A stretch of DNA of 64,000 bases from an uncultured Roseburia sp. (GCA_947062675.1 CAMSQM010000002.1:1-64000); one strand, 5' to 3'. Shown: positions 52,374-61,629, counted from the first letter of the stretch. Notes: generated from the letters alone by a model not told the origin. Translations and numbers: made by a program.

Positions 52374-55300
52374 CTAATCTTCTTTCCATTTCAGTTCAAT
52401 CTTATCCCCGTCTTTGAGCGCCGTGGAAAACTGTGCACGTTCCCCGTTCAGGTTCGTGATAATGGCGCGCCCGCGTGAGACCGTCAGATCAAAATCGTAA
52501 AAATCAAATACATCCACAAAAATATACTGCTTTTTTCCTGTCAGGCTCACCGGCGTCTCATTGACATAGACGACCAGATCCCCGTCCGTCCCGGACGCCT
52601 CCGCGCTTCCGCCGGATTCCGGAGCCTCCTCTCCCGTCCCCCTGGAATCCGCAGGTTCCGCCGTATTTGCAGACTCCGCAAAGCCGCCTGCTTTCACGTC
52701 ACTCACGGAATCCGCAGGTTCCGCCGTATTTGCAGACTCCGCAAAGCCGCCTGCTTTCACGTCACTCACGGAATCCGCGGGCTCCGCCGTATTTGCAGAC
52801 TCCGCAAAACCTTCCTCTTTCACGTCATTCGCGGAATCCGCAGACTCCGCTGTATTTGCAGGCTCCGCAAAACCTTCCTCTTTCACGTCATTCGCGGAAT
52901 CCGCAGACTCCGCTGTGGCTGCAGGCTCCGTCGTTTCCACCGGACCGGCAGTTTTCACCGCTTCCATGGAGTCAGAAGGCTCCTGCGCATACACAGATTC
53001 AGCAGTCCCTGCTGCGCCCTGATTCCCCGTCTCCGTCCCGGACGCCGTCTCTCTCTCCTCATCTTCCGGTACCGGTCCGGCCTGAGATATTTCCTCCCCG
53101 CTCCCGGCACCGGGTGCGGATTCCGCGGGCACTTCCACCGGAACCGTTCCCTCAGCCATGGCACCGTAACCGGATTCCGGAACCGTGGATTCCCATCCGC
53201 TCACAGAACCATACCCGTTGGCGCTGCTCCCGTGACTGAACGCACCTTCCACGGTCTTTTCGTGATATCCTGCGGCCAGATTCTCCGCCTCTGCCCCGTA
53301 ACCGGAATATGTCTGCGCCGGCGCCGCCTCATATTCCCGGACTGCCTCCGCCATTTTTGCATACTCCGGTTCCTCCCGCACAGGCAAAGGACCTGCCTCA
53401 GGCACCATTTCCACTGCGCCCGTTGTATACCCGTACATCTGTCCGGCAACCCCGTCATGATACCCTGGCACAGTGAAAACCTGTCCGGCACCTATAGCTC
53501 CGGAGACATCCGCCCCCGCCAATCCGGGCTGTATATCCCCCGCCTCTCTGCGCGACTGTACGCCGGCCGCGGTGTCGGCCACGGCACCGGTATTCTGCAT
53601 CGCTCCGGCCATCCCGGTCCCCCGGAACGTCTTTCCTCCAAATAAAAGCTGCATGCTGCCCGCCGGAGCCGCATGGCCTCCCTCCGGCTGAACTCCCGGA
53701 AAAATACCGTGGAGATTGCTGTAATAGCTTCCCGCCATCTCCAGCTCCTCCGGATTGATCGCGGCAACACCGTAGGAAAGTACTGTCCAGTCCACGGTAA
53801 AATTCTCATAAATCAGCGTGTCCATGGTCGCGACACGGTTATTTACCAGAATTTCACGATCCATATCAATCTCCACGTCCATAAACGCCGCGAGCTGTCC
53901 GATCGTATAGAAGCTTCTGGTCTCGACCGCATCTCCCTCCTGTATCAGATAGGAGGGCAGCTCAAGACTCCCGTTGACCTCGAGGTAATTCGGACAGCGG
54001 ACAATCCTTCCGTTGACAATAAACACCATGGACGCGCTGGAAGCCTCCGCGAGCTGCTCCAGCGTACAGTAAGCGGCGGCGCCCTGCGTGGAGGGCATAA
54101 TCACGATATCGCTGTTCGGCTCAAGAGGCGTATTTATGCTCGCAGGCCTGTCGTTCATATAAATAGTGGCGGACTCCCCCGGAACGCCGCGCACAATTCT
54201 GGTCACGCCGTTCACTGTAAACTGAAGCTCTTTTCCACGCTTTGGAAACAGATCCTCATTCGGAAAACCGGCCTGCATCGCCGCGTCCACAACGGTAAGC
54301 CTGTTATTATCATACATTTTTACCCGTTCCCCGTTAAAACGTACCATAATAAAACTATTCCGCTGTACGTAATAATTGAGACAGATACCGATCGGAGTCA
54401 CGAGAAGAGGATCTTTTTTGATATCCGCCTGCTCAAAAGTGACCTCCTGGAGCACTTCCTCCCCGCGGAGCGCCACGCGCTCCCGCGGAAGTTCCAGCTT
54501 CTCGGCAAGCATCTCGGTGTAACCGTGGATTTTTCCGCCGCCGCCGACGACAAAAGTTGCGCTGACCGTCTTATCACCGTTCAGCTCCCTGATCTTATTC
54601 GCGACTTCCGTCGTCATGCGGTCCACAAGCGGGAATGTGAGCTCCCAGACTTCCTCCGCCGGAATCGTGTGCTCGATCATCATAATATCTTTATAGGTAA
54701 CTTCCTGCGCCTTTCCGCTGCACATCTTGATATGTTCTGCGGTCTTAAAATCGACAAGATAATGCTGTACCAGCATCTCCGTGATCTCATCCCCGGCAAG
54801 CGGTATCATGCCGTACGCGATAATACTGCCGTCCCTGGTCACGGAAATATCGGACGTTCCCGCACCGATATCCACAAGCGCAATATTCAGCAGACGGAAA
54901 TTCTCCGGAATCGCCACATTGATCGCCGCGATCGGCTCCAGCGTCATGTTGGCAACCGAAAGCCCCGCCATGCCGACTGCCGCATAAAGTCCGTCCACGA
55001 CATCCTCCGGCAGGAACGTCACGATAATATCCTCCGCAATCCGGTCGGCCTTGTGGGACTCCAGACTGGAAAACGGCTCGTCATTCAGATAATATTTCAC
55101 GACAGAGTAGCCGACACAGTAAAACTTGTAATTCGTGTCATTCTGTTCCTTTAGAATCTCCTGCGCCCTCTCCACGCCCAGAAGATCGAGTGTGTGGATA
55201 TCCTCCCCTGTGACGACCATCTCTTCCGGAAATTCACACGAGACATTTGTGGTTACAGTCTTTAAAACACGTCCTGCGGCCGCGATACACACCTCCGTCA

Positions 55301-55535
55301 ACGGCTGACCGGTCTGCGCCTCCAGCTGCTCCTTCACCTTGCCGATAATCCTTCCCACACGTCCGATATCATGAATCTGACCGTCCAGCATGGCCCGCGT
55401 CTCGTGCTCCATGCTGGACTGTGCCACAACAATAAATTCATTGTCAATCCGGTAGCCCACGGTTCCCACTACATTTCTGGTACCGATATCCAGGCCGAAA
55501 ACCAGGGGTTGTTCGAATTCTCTTACATCACTCAT
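52374..55535 (-). CDS. Long FtsA-like cell-division/actin-fold protein with repeat region
   Basis: A 1053-residue protein. The first about 370 residues are an actin-fold FtsA/PilM-type ATPase: VFGLDIGTRNVVG (phosphate 1), ALVDIGAGTSDISVTRDGSI (phosphate 2), and TFVVGGGGKIHGYTEML (adenosine). Residues about 400-640 form a second structured region of unknown role. Residues about 640-965 are low-complexity and end in 21-residue repeats. A final about 70-residue domain (LVVYVNETPVSLTGKKQYIFVDVF) looks like a beta-grasp fold. True FtsA has about 420 residues and a membrane-binding tail; neither fits, so division or pilus-type assembly is inference. AGGAG precedes the ATG. Confidence 0.85.
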   Translation of the reverse strand: MSDVREFEQPLVFGLDIGTRNVVGTVGYRIDNEFIVVAQSSMEHETRAMLDGQIHDIGRVGRIIGKVKEQLEAQTGQPLTEVCIAAAGRVLKTVTTNVSCEFPEEMVVTGEDIHTLDLLGVERAQEILKEQNDTNYKFYCVGYSVVKYYLNDEPFSSLESHKADRIAEDIIVTFLPEDVVDGLYAAVGMAGLSVANMTLEPIAAINVAIPENFRLLNIALVDIGAGTSDISVTRDGSIIAYGMIPLAGDEITEMLVQHYLVDFKTAEHIKMCSGKAQEVTYKDIMMIEHTIPAEEVWELTFPLVDRMTTEVANKIRELNGDKTVSATFVVGGGGKIHGYTEMLAEKLELPRERVALRGEEVLQEVTFEQADIKKDPLLVTPIGICLNYYVQRNSFIMVRFNGERVKMYDNNRLTVVDAAMQAGFPNEDLFPKRGKELQFTVNGVTRIVRGVPGESATIYMNDRPASINTPLEPNSDIVIMPSTQGAAAYCTLEQLAEASSASMVFIVNGRIVRCPNYLEVNGSLELPSYLIQEGDAVETRSFYTIGQLAAFMDVEIDMDREILVNNRVATMDTLIYENFTVDWTVLSYGVAAINPEELEMAGSYYSNLHGIFPGVQPEGGHAAPAGSMQLLFGGKTFRGTGMAGAMQNTGAVADTAAGVQSRREAGDIQPGLAGADVSGAIGAGQVFTVPGYHDGVAGQMYGYTTGAVEMVPEAGPLPVREEPEYAKMAEAVREYEAAPAQTYSGYGAEAENLAAGYHEKTVEGAFSHGSSANGYGSVSGWESTVPESGYGAMAEGTVPVEVPAESAPGAGSGEEISQAGPVPEDEERETASGTETGNQGAAGTAESVYAQEPSDSMEAVKTAGPVETTEPAATAESADSANDVKEEGFAEPANTAESADSANDVKEEGFAESANTAEPADSVSDVKAGGFAESANTAEPADSVSDVKAGGFAESANTAEPADSRGTGEEAPESGGSAEASGTDGDLVVYVNETPVSLTGKKQYIFVDVFDFYDFDLTVSRGRAIITNLNGERAQFSTALKDGDKIELKWKED
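52645..52930. repeat. 63-bp tandem repeats within the FtsA-like gene
   Basis: Units begin at 52645, 52708, 52771, 52834 and 52897, exactly 63 bp apart; the last is partial. Each encodes 21 residues of the type ANTAEPADSVSDVKAGGFAES. Units 1-2 are nearly identical and units 4-5 form a second subtype, consistent with recent expansion. Because 63 is a multiple of three, copy-number change would alter length but keep frame. Confidence 0.95.
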
Positions 55536-55547
55536 CTGCGGAATCTC

Positions 55548-56150
55548 CTATTCTATCTTCATATCTATTGCCCGCTCCAGCTGCCGGAACGCTTCCTCCA
55601 CCGTCCCGTTATTGTCAATCACGACTCTGCAGCGGCTCCGGTATACCTCCTCCGGAAGCTGGCTTTTTAAAATCTGACACACCTTTTCCTGCGAATACCC
55701 TCTGGTGCGCATCAGACGCTCCCTCCTCACATCCTCACGCGCATAAATATACCACAGTTCGTCGCAGACTTCATCATAATGCTCCTCAATCAGGAGTGCC
55801 GCCTCGAGAACCAGAAGCTTTGTCTGTCCGCCCTCCCGCTCCCGGTCCGCAGTCTGCCCGACGTATTCCCTGACAGCGGGATGTACAATGCCATTCATCC
55901 TCTCCCGCTTCCGGTCATCCCCGAAAATAACTTCCGCCAGCCTCCGCCGGTCAAAACTTCCGTCCGGCAGAAAGATCTCCTCTTTTTCGAAAGATCTGCA
56001 GATTTTCTCATAGCAGACTGTTCCCGGCTCCATAAGCGTGTGGGCAATCTCATCCGCCAGCATTACTTTTGTCTCCGGTCTCCGGGCCAGGTACGAGAGA
56101 AGCTCTGATTTTCCCGCACCTGCGCCGCCGGTAATTCCGATAAATCTCAT
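55548..56150 (-). CDS. coaE: Dephospho-CoA kinase
   Basis: A 200-residue ATP-dependent enzyme that phosphorylates dephospho-CoA in the last step of coenzyme A synthesis. It has the P-loop GGAGAGKS at 8-15, ADEIAHTLMEPG, and HPAVREYV and VLEAALLIEEHYDEVCDELWYI, all diagnostic of CoaE. AGGAG lies six bases before the ATG. It leads a unit with the FtsA-like gene (12-bp gap) and walJ. polA, often its neighbour in Firmicutes, ends 93 bp upstream. Confidence 0.95.
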   Translation of the reverse strand: MRFIGITGGAGAGKSELLSYLARRPETKVMLADEIAHTLMEPGTVCYEKICRSFEKEEIFLPDGSFDRRRLAEVIFGDDRKRERMNGIVHPAVREYVGQTADREREGGQTKLLVLEAALLIEEHYDEVCDELWYIYAREDVRRERLMRTRGYSQEKVCQILKSQLPEEVYRSRCRVVIDNNGTVEEAFRQLERAIDMKIE

Positions 56151-56179
56151 ACCCGTCTCCTGACTGTATCCGATAGATT

Positions 56180-56208
56180 ATTTTAACCCGGGATTGCAAT
56201 ATGGTCAA
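56180..56208 (-). promoter_or_regulatory. Promoter of the coaE unit
   Basis: On the minus strand, -35 TTGACC (56203-56208) and -10 TAAAAT (56180-56185) are 17 bases apart, in the gap between polA and coaE. Predicted start near 56173 leaves a short leader. Confidence 0.7.
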
Positions 56209-56243
56209 TAGAATTCCACTTTAAACGAATCATTGCCGGAATC

Positions 56244-59048
56244 TCACTTCGCCTCATACCAGTCGCTTCCGGAATGAGCGTCAATCTCCAGCCGGACAGA
56301 CAACTGTGCAGCCCCGTGCATCTCTTCTTCCAGAATCCGGCGCACCGCCGCCTCCTCCTCCAGGGCCGTCTCCACCAGCAGCTCGTCGTGCACGGTCAGA
56401 ATCAGCCTCGAGGAAAGTCCCTCCGCCAGCAGACGGTCGTGGACACGAATCATTGCGATTTTGATAATATCGGCCGCCGTCCCCTGAATCGGGGAATTCA
56501 TCGCGATGCGTTCCCCGAAAGATCGCTGGGCAAAATTGCTGCTGAAAAGTTCCGGCACCGGGCGTCTCCGGCCGAACATGGTGGTGACATAGCCTTTTTC
56601 CTTTGTCTCCGCCACCAGCCCTTCCAGATAAGACCGTATCTTCGGGTAAGTCTCAAAATAGCGCTCAATATAATCCGCCGCTTCCTTTTTGCTGATGCTT
56701 AAATCCTGACTCAGGCCAAAAGAACTGATCCCGTAAACAATTCCGAAATTGACAGCTTTCGCGTTGCGGCGCTGCAGTTCCGTGACTTCCTCAAACGGAA
56801 TATGGAATACCTGGGACGCCGTAATCCGGTGAATATCCTGCGCCTCGCGGTACGCGCCGATCAGCTTTTCATCCCCGGAGAGATGCGCAAGCACGCGCAG
56901 CTCAATCTGGGAGTAATCCGCGTCCAGAAATACACAGCCTTCCCGCGGAAAGAATGCTTTCCGGATCAGCCGCCCGAGCTCGATCCGCATCGGGATATTC
57001 TGCAGATTCGGCTCCGTGCTGCTCAGCCGCCCTGTCGCCGTGATCGTCTGGTTAAACGAGGTGTGAATCCTCCCGTCATCCGCAATACACTGCGCCAGAC
57101 CGTCGGCGTAGGTGGATTTCAGCTTCGCCAGCTGGCGGTATTCAAGTATATCCGCCACAACCGGATAATCCGGCGCCAGACGCTCCAGAACATCCGCCGC
57201 CGTCGAGTAGCCCGTTTTCGTCTTTTTGCCGTTCGGCATTTTCAGCCGGTCAAACAGAACCGCCCCCAGCTGTTTCGGGGAATTAATATTGAACTCCTCT
57301 CCGGCCTCCTCATAAATCTTCTGCTCCAGCTCCGCAATGCGCACTGCAAGCCGGTCTCCATATTCCTTCAGAGCGGTCCCCGAGACAAGAATTCCTTCGT
57401 TTTCCATGTCCGCGAGAGTGAACACCAGCGGCATCTCAATCGCCGCAAACAGTTCCTCCATCCCCGTGGCGCAAAGTTCTTCTGACAGCTTTTCCCTTGT
57501 GATATATGCCGTATATGCCGTCAGGCAGACACAGCGCAGAAATTCCTCCGGCCGTTCCTTTGCTGCCCGCTCATAACTGAGCTTTTCCAGCAGATCCCGG
57601 CGGGAGGGAATCATGATCCCGGCGTAATCTTTTGCGATATCCTCGTATGGGTAGTCATTCTTTAGTGGATTCAGAAGATACGCGGCGATCACTCCGTCAA
57701 AAAGATTCTCCCTGCTCACGCAGCCATTGCAATTCTTTTCCAGCATTCCGAGTGAGGCCAGCTGCTGTTTTAAATCCAGCGTGGCGTAACCTGCGGCGTC
57801 ACACGACACAAACAGCTCCCGGATGACATCGCATCCCAGCTGCGCACCTGCTTCCATATAATAGACATCCTCAGAGCCGAACGCGACCGCAAGTCCCAGA
57901 AACGGTCTTCCCGCACACTCCTTCGCGCCGGCTTCCTGCCGCAGATCCTCCCCGGCTGCAGGGGCGGACATTTCCATTCCGCTCCCCGCTTCCGCTTCCA
58001 GACCGGGCAGTCTGATCTGTCCATCCTGCTCTGTATCCGGGTCTCTCTTTTCCCCGCACGGCACCACAAAGAAACCACACTCCGCACCCTTCATCCGGGC
58101 AAACACACGCTCCGCGTCTTCTCTCCGGCTTATTTTCTGAAAATGCTCCGCCACCTCATTTTTTGATGCCGTCAGCTCAAACCGGCTGAGCAGATTCTTA
58201 AATTCAAGCTTTTTGCACAGAAGGTATGCCTCCTCCGTATAAAGATCTGAAATATTTTCCAGCCTGGCGGCTTTTCTGTCATATACAATATCGGCGTGAA
58301 GGTCAATCGTCGCCAGCGTTTTACTCATCTGTGCGAGCTCATAATGTTCTTTCAGGTTTCTGCTGGCGCGCGGAGGCCGTATCTCATCGACATGCGCATA
58401 GGCATTCTCAATACTGCCGTACTGCGCGATCAGCGCCGTCGCCGTCTTTTCCCCGATTCCCGGAACGCCCGGGATATTGTCGGAGGCATCCCCCATCAGT
58501 GCCTTCACATCAATAAACTGCGTCGGGGTCACCAGGTATTTTTCCTGCACCTCCTTCGCATTATAGTCCTCGATCTCTGTCCCGGTCCGCTTCGTCTTCG
58601 GGATCCGTACCCTGACCTGCTCAGAAGCAAGCTGCAGAAGGTCCCTGTCCCCCGAGACAATGGAGACGGTAAGACCGTCTGCTTCCCCCTGCTTCGCGAT
58701 TGTCCCGAGCAGATCGTCAGCCTCGTAGCCGCCTTTCTCCACGATCACAACTCCCATGGCCCTGAGCATCTCCTTCATCAGCGGAACCTGCTCCCGCAGC
58801 TCCTCCGCCATCGGCTTCCTGGTCCCCTTGTATTCTTTATACATTTCGTGGCGGAACGTCGGCTGCGACACATCAAAAGCGACGGTCAGATAATCCGGCT
58901 GTTCCTCCTCAAGAATCTTAAACATAATATTCAGAAAACCATACACCGCATTGGTGTGAAGCCCCTCGGAGCTGGTCAGATCAGGAATTCCGAAAAATGC
59001 CCGATTCAGAATGCTGTGACCGTCTATCAAAACCAGCTTTTCACTCAT
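56244..59048 (-). CDS. polA: DNA polymerase I
   Basis: A 934-residue repair and Okazaki-fragment polymerase. Residues 1-290 are the 5' nuclease (LVLIDGHSILNRAFFGI, SGDRDLLQL, GVPGIGEKTA). Residues about 300-510 correspond to the 3'-5' exonuclease domain, but the catalytic DxE motif is not visible, so proofreading is probably lost, as in many Firmicutes. This part also has an Ala/Gly/Glu-rich insertion (about 335-385). Residues about 530-934 are the polymerase: motif A DADYSQIELRVLAH, motif B RRNAKAVNFGIVYG, motif C TVHDELLVE. GGAG precedes the ATG. It is 24 bp after pepP. Confidence 0.97.
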   Translation of the reverse strand: MSEKLVLIDGHSILNRAFFGIPDLTSSEGLHTNAVYGFLNIMFKILEEEQPDYLTVAFDVSQPTFRHEMYKEYKGTRKPMAEELREQVPLMKEMLRAMGVVIVEKGGYEADDLLGTIAKQGEADGLTVSIVSGDRDLLQLASEQVRVRIPKTKRTGTEIEDYNAKEVQEKYLVTPTQFIDVKALMGDASDNIPGVPGIGEKTATALIAQYGSIENAYAHVDEIRPPRASRNLKEHYELAQMSKTLATIDLHADIVYDRKAARLENISDLYTEEAYLLCKKLEFKNLLSRFELTASKNEVAEHFQKISRREDAERVFARMKGAECGFFVVPCGEKRDPDTEQDGQIRLPGLEAEAGSGMEMSAPAAGEDLRQEAGAKECAGRPFLGLAVAFGSEDVYYMEAGAQLGCDVIRELFVSCDAAGYATLDLKQQLASLGMLEKNCNGCVSRENLFDGVIAAYLLNPLKNDYPYEDIAKDYAGIMIPSRRDLLEKLSYERAAKERPEEFLRCVCLTAYTAYITREKLSEELCATGMEELFAAIEMPLVFTLADMENEGILVSGTALKEYGDRLAVRIAELEQKIYEEAGEEFNINSPKQLGAVLFDRLKMPNGKKTKTGYSTAADVLERLAPDYPVVADILEYRQLAKLKSTYADGLAQCIADDGRIHTSFNQTITATGRLSSTEPNLQNIPMRIELGRLIRKAFFPREGCVFLDADYSQIELRVLAHLSGDEKLIGAYREAQDIHRITASQVFHIPFEEVTELQRRNAKAVNFGIVYGISSFGLSQDLSISKKEAADYIERYFETYPKIRSYLEGLVAETKEKGYVTTMFGRRRPVPELFSSNFAQRSFGERIAMNSPIQGTAADIIKIAMIRVHDRLLAEGLSSRLILTVHDELLVETALEEEAAVRRILEEEMHGAAQLSVRLEIDAHSGSDWYEAK

Positions 59049-59072
59049 ATCCCATCTCCAGTCTCAGATTGT

Positions 59073-60863
59073 TCAGATTGCACGCGTGTAATGCCTCAGC
59101 CACTCATTTTCCTCCTCCGTCATGTGCGGGGACAGAGTATCATATACCATTTTGTGGTAATCGTTGAGCATCTTTCTCTCACGCCCCGTCATCTCCTCCG
59201 GCAGGATAGCATCAAGGTCAATCGGAGCATAGGTGATATTTTCAAAAACCATAAACTGTCCATACTCGTTCTTCTCCGCTTTGCGGCAGACCAGCTCGTT
59301 TTCGAGACGGATCCCGTACTTTCCTTCCAGATAAACGCCTGGCTCGTCCGTCGTGATCATCCCCTCCTCCAGAACACCGCTGTCCTGGCGCTCAGGGACA
59401 ATCTTCCAGCGAAAGCCGTTCGGACCCTCATGGACGTTGAGCAGATAGCCGACGCCATGTCCTGTCCCGCATCTGTAATCAATTCCCATGTCCCAGAGCG
59501 GTCCCCGTGCGAGTATATCAAGGCTGACGCCTCTGCATCCGTACAGAAACTTCGCGTTTGCAAGCGCGAGATTGGATCGGCAGACCGCCGTAAAATGCCG
59601 CCGCATCTCGTCCGTGAGCGGGCCGAGCGCCATTGTTCGCGTGATATCGGTCGTTCCCTCATAATAATGACCGCCCGAATCCACGAGCAGAAATCCCTCC
59701 GGCTTTAGCTCCGCATCCGATTCCGGGGTGGCCGCATAGTGCATCATGGCAGCATTCGGGCCATATGCGCAGATCGTGTCAAAACTGATATCCAGAAAAT
59801 GCTCCTGCTCCTGTCTGCGCTCTCTCAGATAATCAGACGCGGAAATCTCCGTCATCGGAATCCTGCCGATCTGTGTCTTCAGCCAGTACATAAATTTCGT
59901 GAACGCGACGCCGTCCCGTACATGCGCGAGGCGGGTGTTATCAACCTCAACCGGATTCTTGACCGCCTTCATCAGCTCTGTCGGATTCTTTTTGTCCACG
60001 ATCTTACAGTCCGGATGCAGACTGCACGCAATGCGGTAATTGACCACACTGCGGTCCAGAAGCACGCAGGTATCCGCCGGAATGGACGGCACGTACCCGT
60101 AAATTGCCTCGTAAGGTCTCACCGTTATACCGTATTTATCCAGATACGACCGGATCTGTTCCGTCACCAGCTCCTCCTGCAGAAACCAGATACACTCTGC
60201 GTCCGTCACTGCCAGATAAGAGAGTACGACCGGCACATGATCGATATCGCCTCCGCGGATATTCAGAAGCCAGGCGATATCGTAGAGCGAGGTGAGGATG
60301 TGCACACCGGCCTCCTCCTTTTTCATCTCTTCCCTCAGGCAGGAAAGCTTGTCCGCGGTATTTCTTCCACTGTAACACTCTTCGAGCAGAAACAGCGGCT
60401 CCTTCGGAAGAGCCGGACGGTCCTCCCAGATCAGGCCGGCCAGATCCTCGTCCACATGCAGCGTCGCGCTCTTCTGCTCCGCAATCCTGCGGAATTTTTC
60501 GCCCAGCTTTGCGTTTACCACCCTTCCGTCAAACCCAAGACAACCGTGTTCCGGAAGCTTTTCCCTGATAAAATCCTCCTCTGCCGGCACGCCCTCCACT
60601 CCCATGCGGTAAAGCGTGACGGGCGTTCCTGCAAGCTGCTGCTCCGCCTGAACGAAATAACGGCCGTCTGTCCACAGGCCGGCCTCTGTCTGTGTGATTA
60701 TGGCGGTTCCCGCGGAGCCTGTAAAGCCCGTGATAAATTTTCTCGCCTTAAAATGATCCCCGACATACTCGGATTCATGGAAATCGGATGTCGGAATCAC
60801 ATAAAGGTCAATCTTCCTCTCTCTCATCTCACTGCGCAGCGCGCCAAGTCTCTCCTGTATCAT
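59073..60863 (-). CDS. pepP: Xaa-Pro aminopeptidase, M24B family
   Basis: A 596-residue metallopeptidase that removes N-terminal residues preceding proline. It has two creatinase-like N-terminal domains (about 1-300) and a C-terminal pita-bread domain. Metal ligands are in LLVDSGGHYYEGTTDITRTM (two Asp), TGHGVGYLLNVHEGP (His), TDEPGVYLEGKYGIRLENE (Glu, Glu). The three-domain form of about 600 residues is the eukaryote/Firmicute-type aminopeptidase P rather than the 440-residue E. coli form. AAGGAG lies seven bases upstream of the ATG. It lies between the thioesterase gene and polA in one unit. Confidence 0.93.
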   Translation of the reverse strand: MIQERLGALRSEMRERKIDLYVIPTSDFHESEYVGDHFKARKFITGFTGSAGTAIITQTEAGLWTDGRYFVQAEQQLAGTPVTLYRMGVEGVPAEEDFIREKLPEHGCLGFDGRVVNAKLGEKFRRIAEQKSATLHVDEDLAGLIWEDRPALPKEPLFLLEECYSGRNTADKLSCLREEMKKEEAGVHILTSLYDIAWLLNIRGGDIDHVPVVLSYLAVTDAECIWFLQEELVTEQIRSYLDKYGITVRPYEAIYGYVPSIPADTCVLLDRSVVNYRIACSLHPDCKIVDKKNPTELMKAVKNPVEVDNTRLAHVRDGVAFTKFMYWLKTQIGRIPMTEISASDYLRERRQEQEHFLDISFDTICAYGPNAAMMHYAATPESDAELKPEGFLLVDSGGHYYEGTTDITRTMALGPLTDEMRRHFTAVCRSNLALANAKFLYGCRGVSLDILARGPLWDMGIDYRCGTGHGVGYLLNVHEGPNGFRWKIVPERQDSGVLEEGMITTDEPGVYLEGKYGIRLENELVCRKAEKNEYGQFMVFENITYAPIDLDAILPEEMTGRERKMLNDYHKMVYDTLSPHMTEEENEWLRHYTRAI

Positions 60864-60883
60864 GATGCTCTCCTTCGTCTGTT

Positions 60884-61345
60884 TTATGATGTAAATTCAA
60901 AAAATTTCGTATCAAGCTCCGGATAAGAGCGTTTCAGGGAGATCGGCCTGCCGGAACGGCTCAGAAAACAGTGCGAACTTCTCCCCGTCGTGCGCAGCTC
61001 CCCGGTCTCCTTGTCTGTCATGCGGTACTCCACCTCAAGCTTCACCCCGGTGTATCTGACGATCCGGGTCTCGATCACGATCACATCATCAAAATGCACC
61101 ATACTGTGATACTCACAGGAAACCGACAGTACAGGGCTGATAATCTCCATCTCCTCCATCTGTCTGTAAGACAGACCGATCTGGTTCATCAGATCCATGC
61201 GGGCCTCCTCCATCCAGCGGATATAATTGGAATGATGGATAATACCCATCTGATCTGTCTCATAATACTTCGCGTGATGTTCGTACGGGCGGATTCTGAT
61301 ATCCTCCATCTGCTCCCCGTATACCTCTATCTCTTTCTGTGACAT
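60884..61345 (-). CDS. YbgC/4HBT-type acyl-CoA thioesterase
   Basis: A 153-residue hotdog-fold thioesterase. It has YYETDQMGIIHHSNYIRWMEEAR at about 27-49 with catalytic Asp31 and the nearby His-His-Ser-Asn, which is the 4HBT family signature. Hydrolyses acyl-CoA thioesters of unidentified chain. GAAGGG sits upstream of the ATG. It heads the thioesterase-pepP-polA unit. Confidence 0.9.
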   Translation of the reverse strand: MSQKEIEVYGEQMEDIRIRPYEHHAKYYETDQMGIIHHSNYIRWMEEARMDLMNQIGLSYRQMEEMEIISPVLSVSCEYHSMVHFDDVIVIETRIVRYTGVKLEVEYRMTDKETGELRTTGRSSHCFLSRSGRPISLKRSYPELDTKFFEFTS

Positions 61346-61381
61346 TCAAATCCCTTCTTTCCTGCTGTCATACTATTCTGT

Positions 61382-61410
61382 ATTATCCCATATTGCTTCC
61401 CGGATTTCAA
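61382..61410 (-). promoter_or_regulatory. Promoter of the thioesterase-pepP-polA unit
   Basis: On the minus strand, -35 TTGAAA (61405-61410) and -10 GATAAT (61382-61387) are separated by 17 bases; start near 61375, about 30 bases before the ATG. Confidence 0.6.
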
Positions 61411-61424
61411 TGTCAGATTTCACG

Positions 61425-61526
61425 TCAGTCCTCAAAATATTCGCGATAATCTTCCTCATTCGCAAACAGCATGTATCTTCCGTCCACATATCCCATGTAA
61501 CCCGCTTCCACCACATATCCCTTCAT
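61425..61526 (-). CDS. Predicted 33-residue small protein
   Basis: A short frame MKGYVVEAGYMGYVDGRYMLFANEEDYREYFED (given here as MKGYVVEAGYMGYV at the start and DYREYFED at the end): aromatic, acidic, soluble, no membrane segment. AAAAAGGAG lies 12 bases upstream of ATG 61526, inside one arm of a perfect hairpin. Composition (codon-like, rich in Tyr/Gly/Glu, no low-complexity) and the ribosome site make a real small gene plausible. I do not recognise a named family. A longer frame to 61646 runs through the hairpin and is unlikely. Confidence 0.5.
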   Translation of the reverse strand: MKGYVVEAGYMGYVDGRYMLFANEEDYREYFED

Positions 61527-61533
61527 AAATAAA

Positions 61534-61569
61534 ATACACTCCTTTTTTCTCTGATAAAAAGGAGTGTAT
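61534..61569 (-). promoter_or_regulatory. Perfect 14-bp hairpin covering the small ORF's ribosome site
   Basis: Arms 61534-61547 and 61556-61569 are exact reverse complements with an 8-base loop. On the minus strand the second arm contains AAAAAGGAG, the ribosome site of the 33-residue ORF, so folding would hide it. Bases after the stem (TTTATTT) are U-rich, so it could instead be the terminator of the membrane-protein gene 61630-62103. Low GC in the stem (5 of 14) makes either role plausible. Confidence 0.7.
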
Positions 61570-61629
61570 CCTGTCACATGTCCCATAAACGGGATATACA
61601 GCTGTTTTGTGTCCCAAATACGGGACAGA

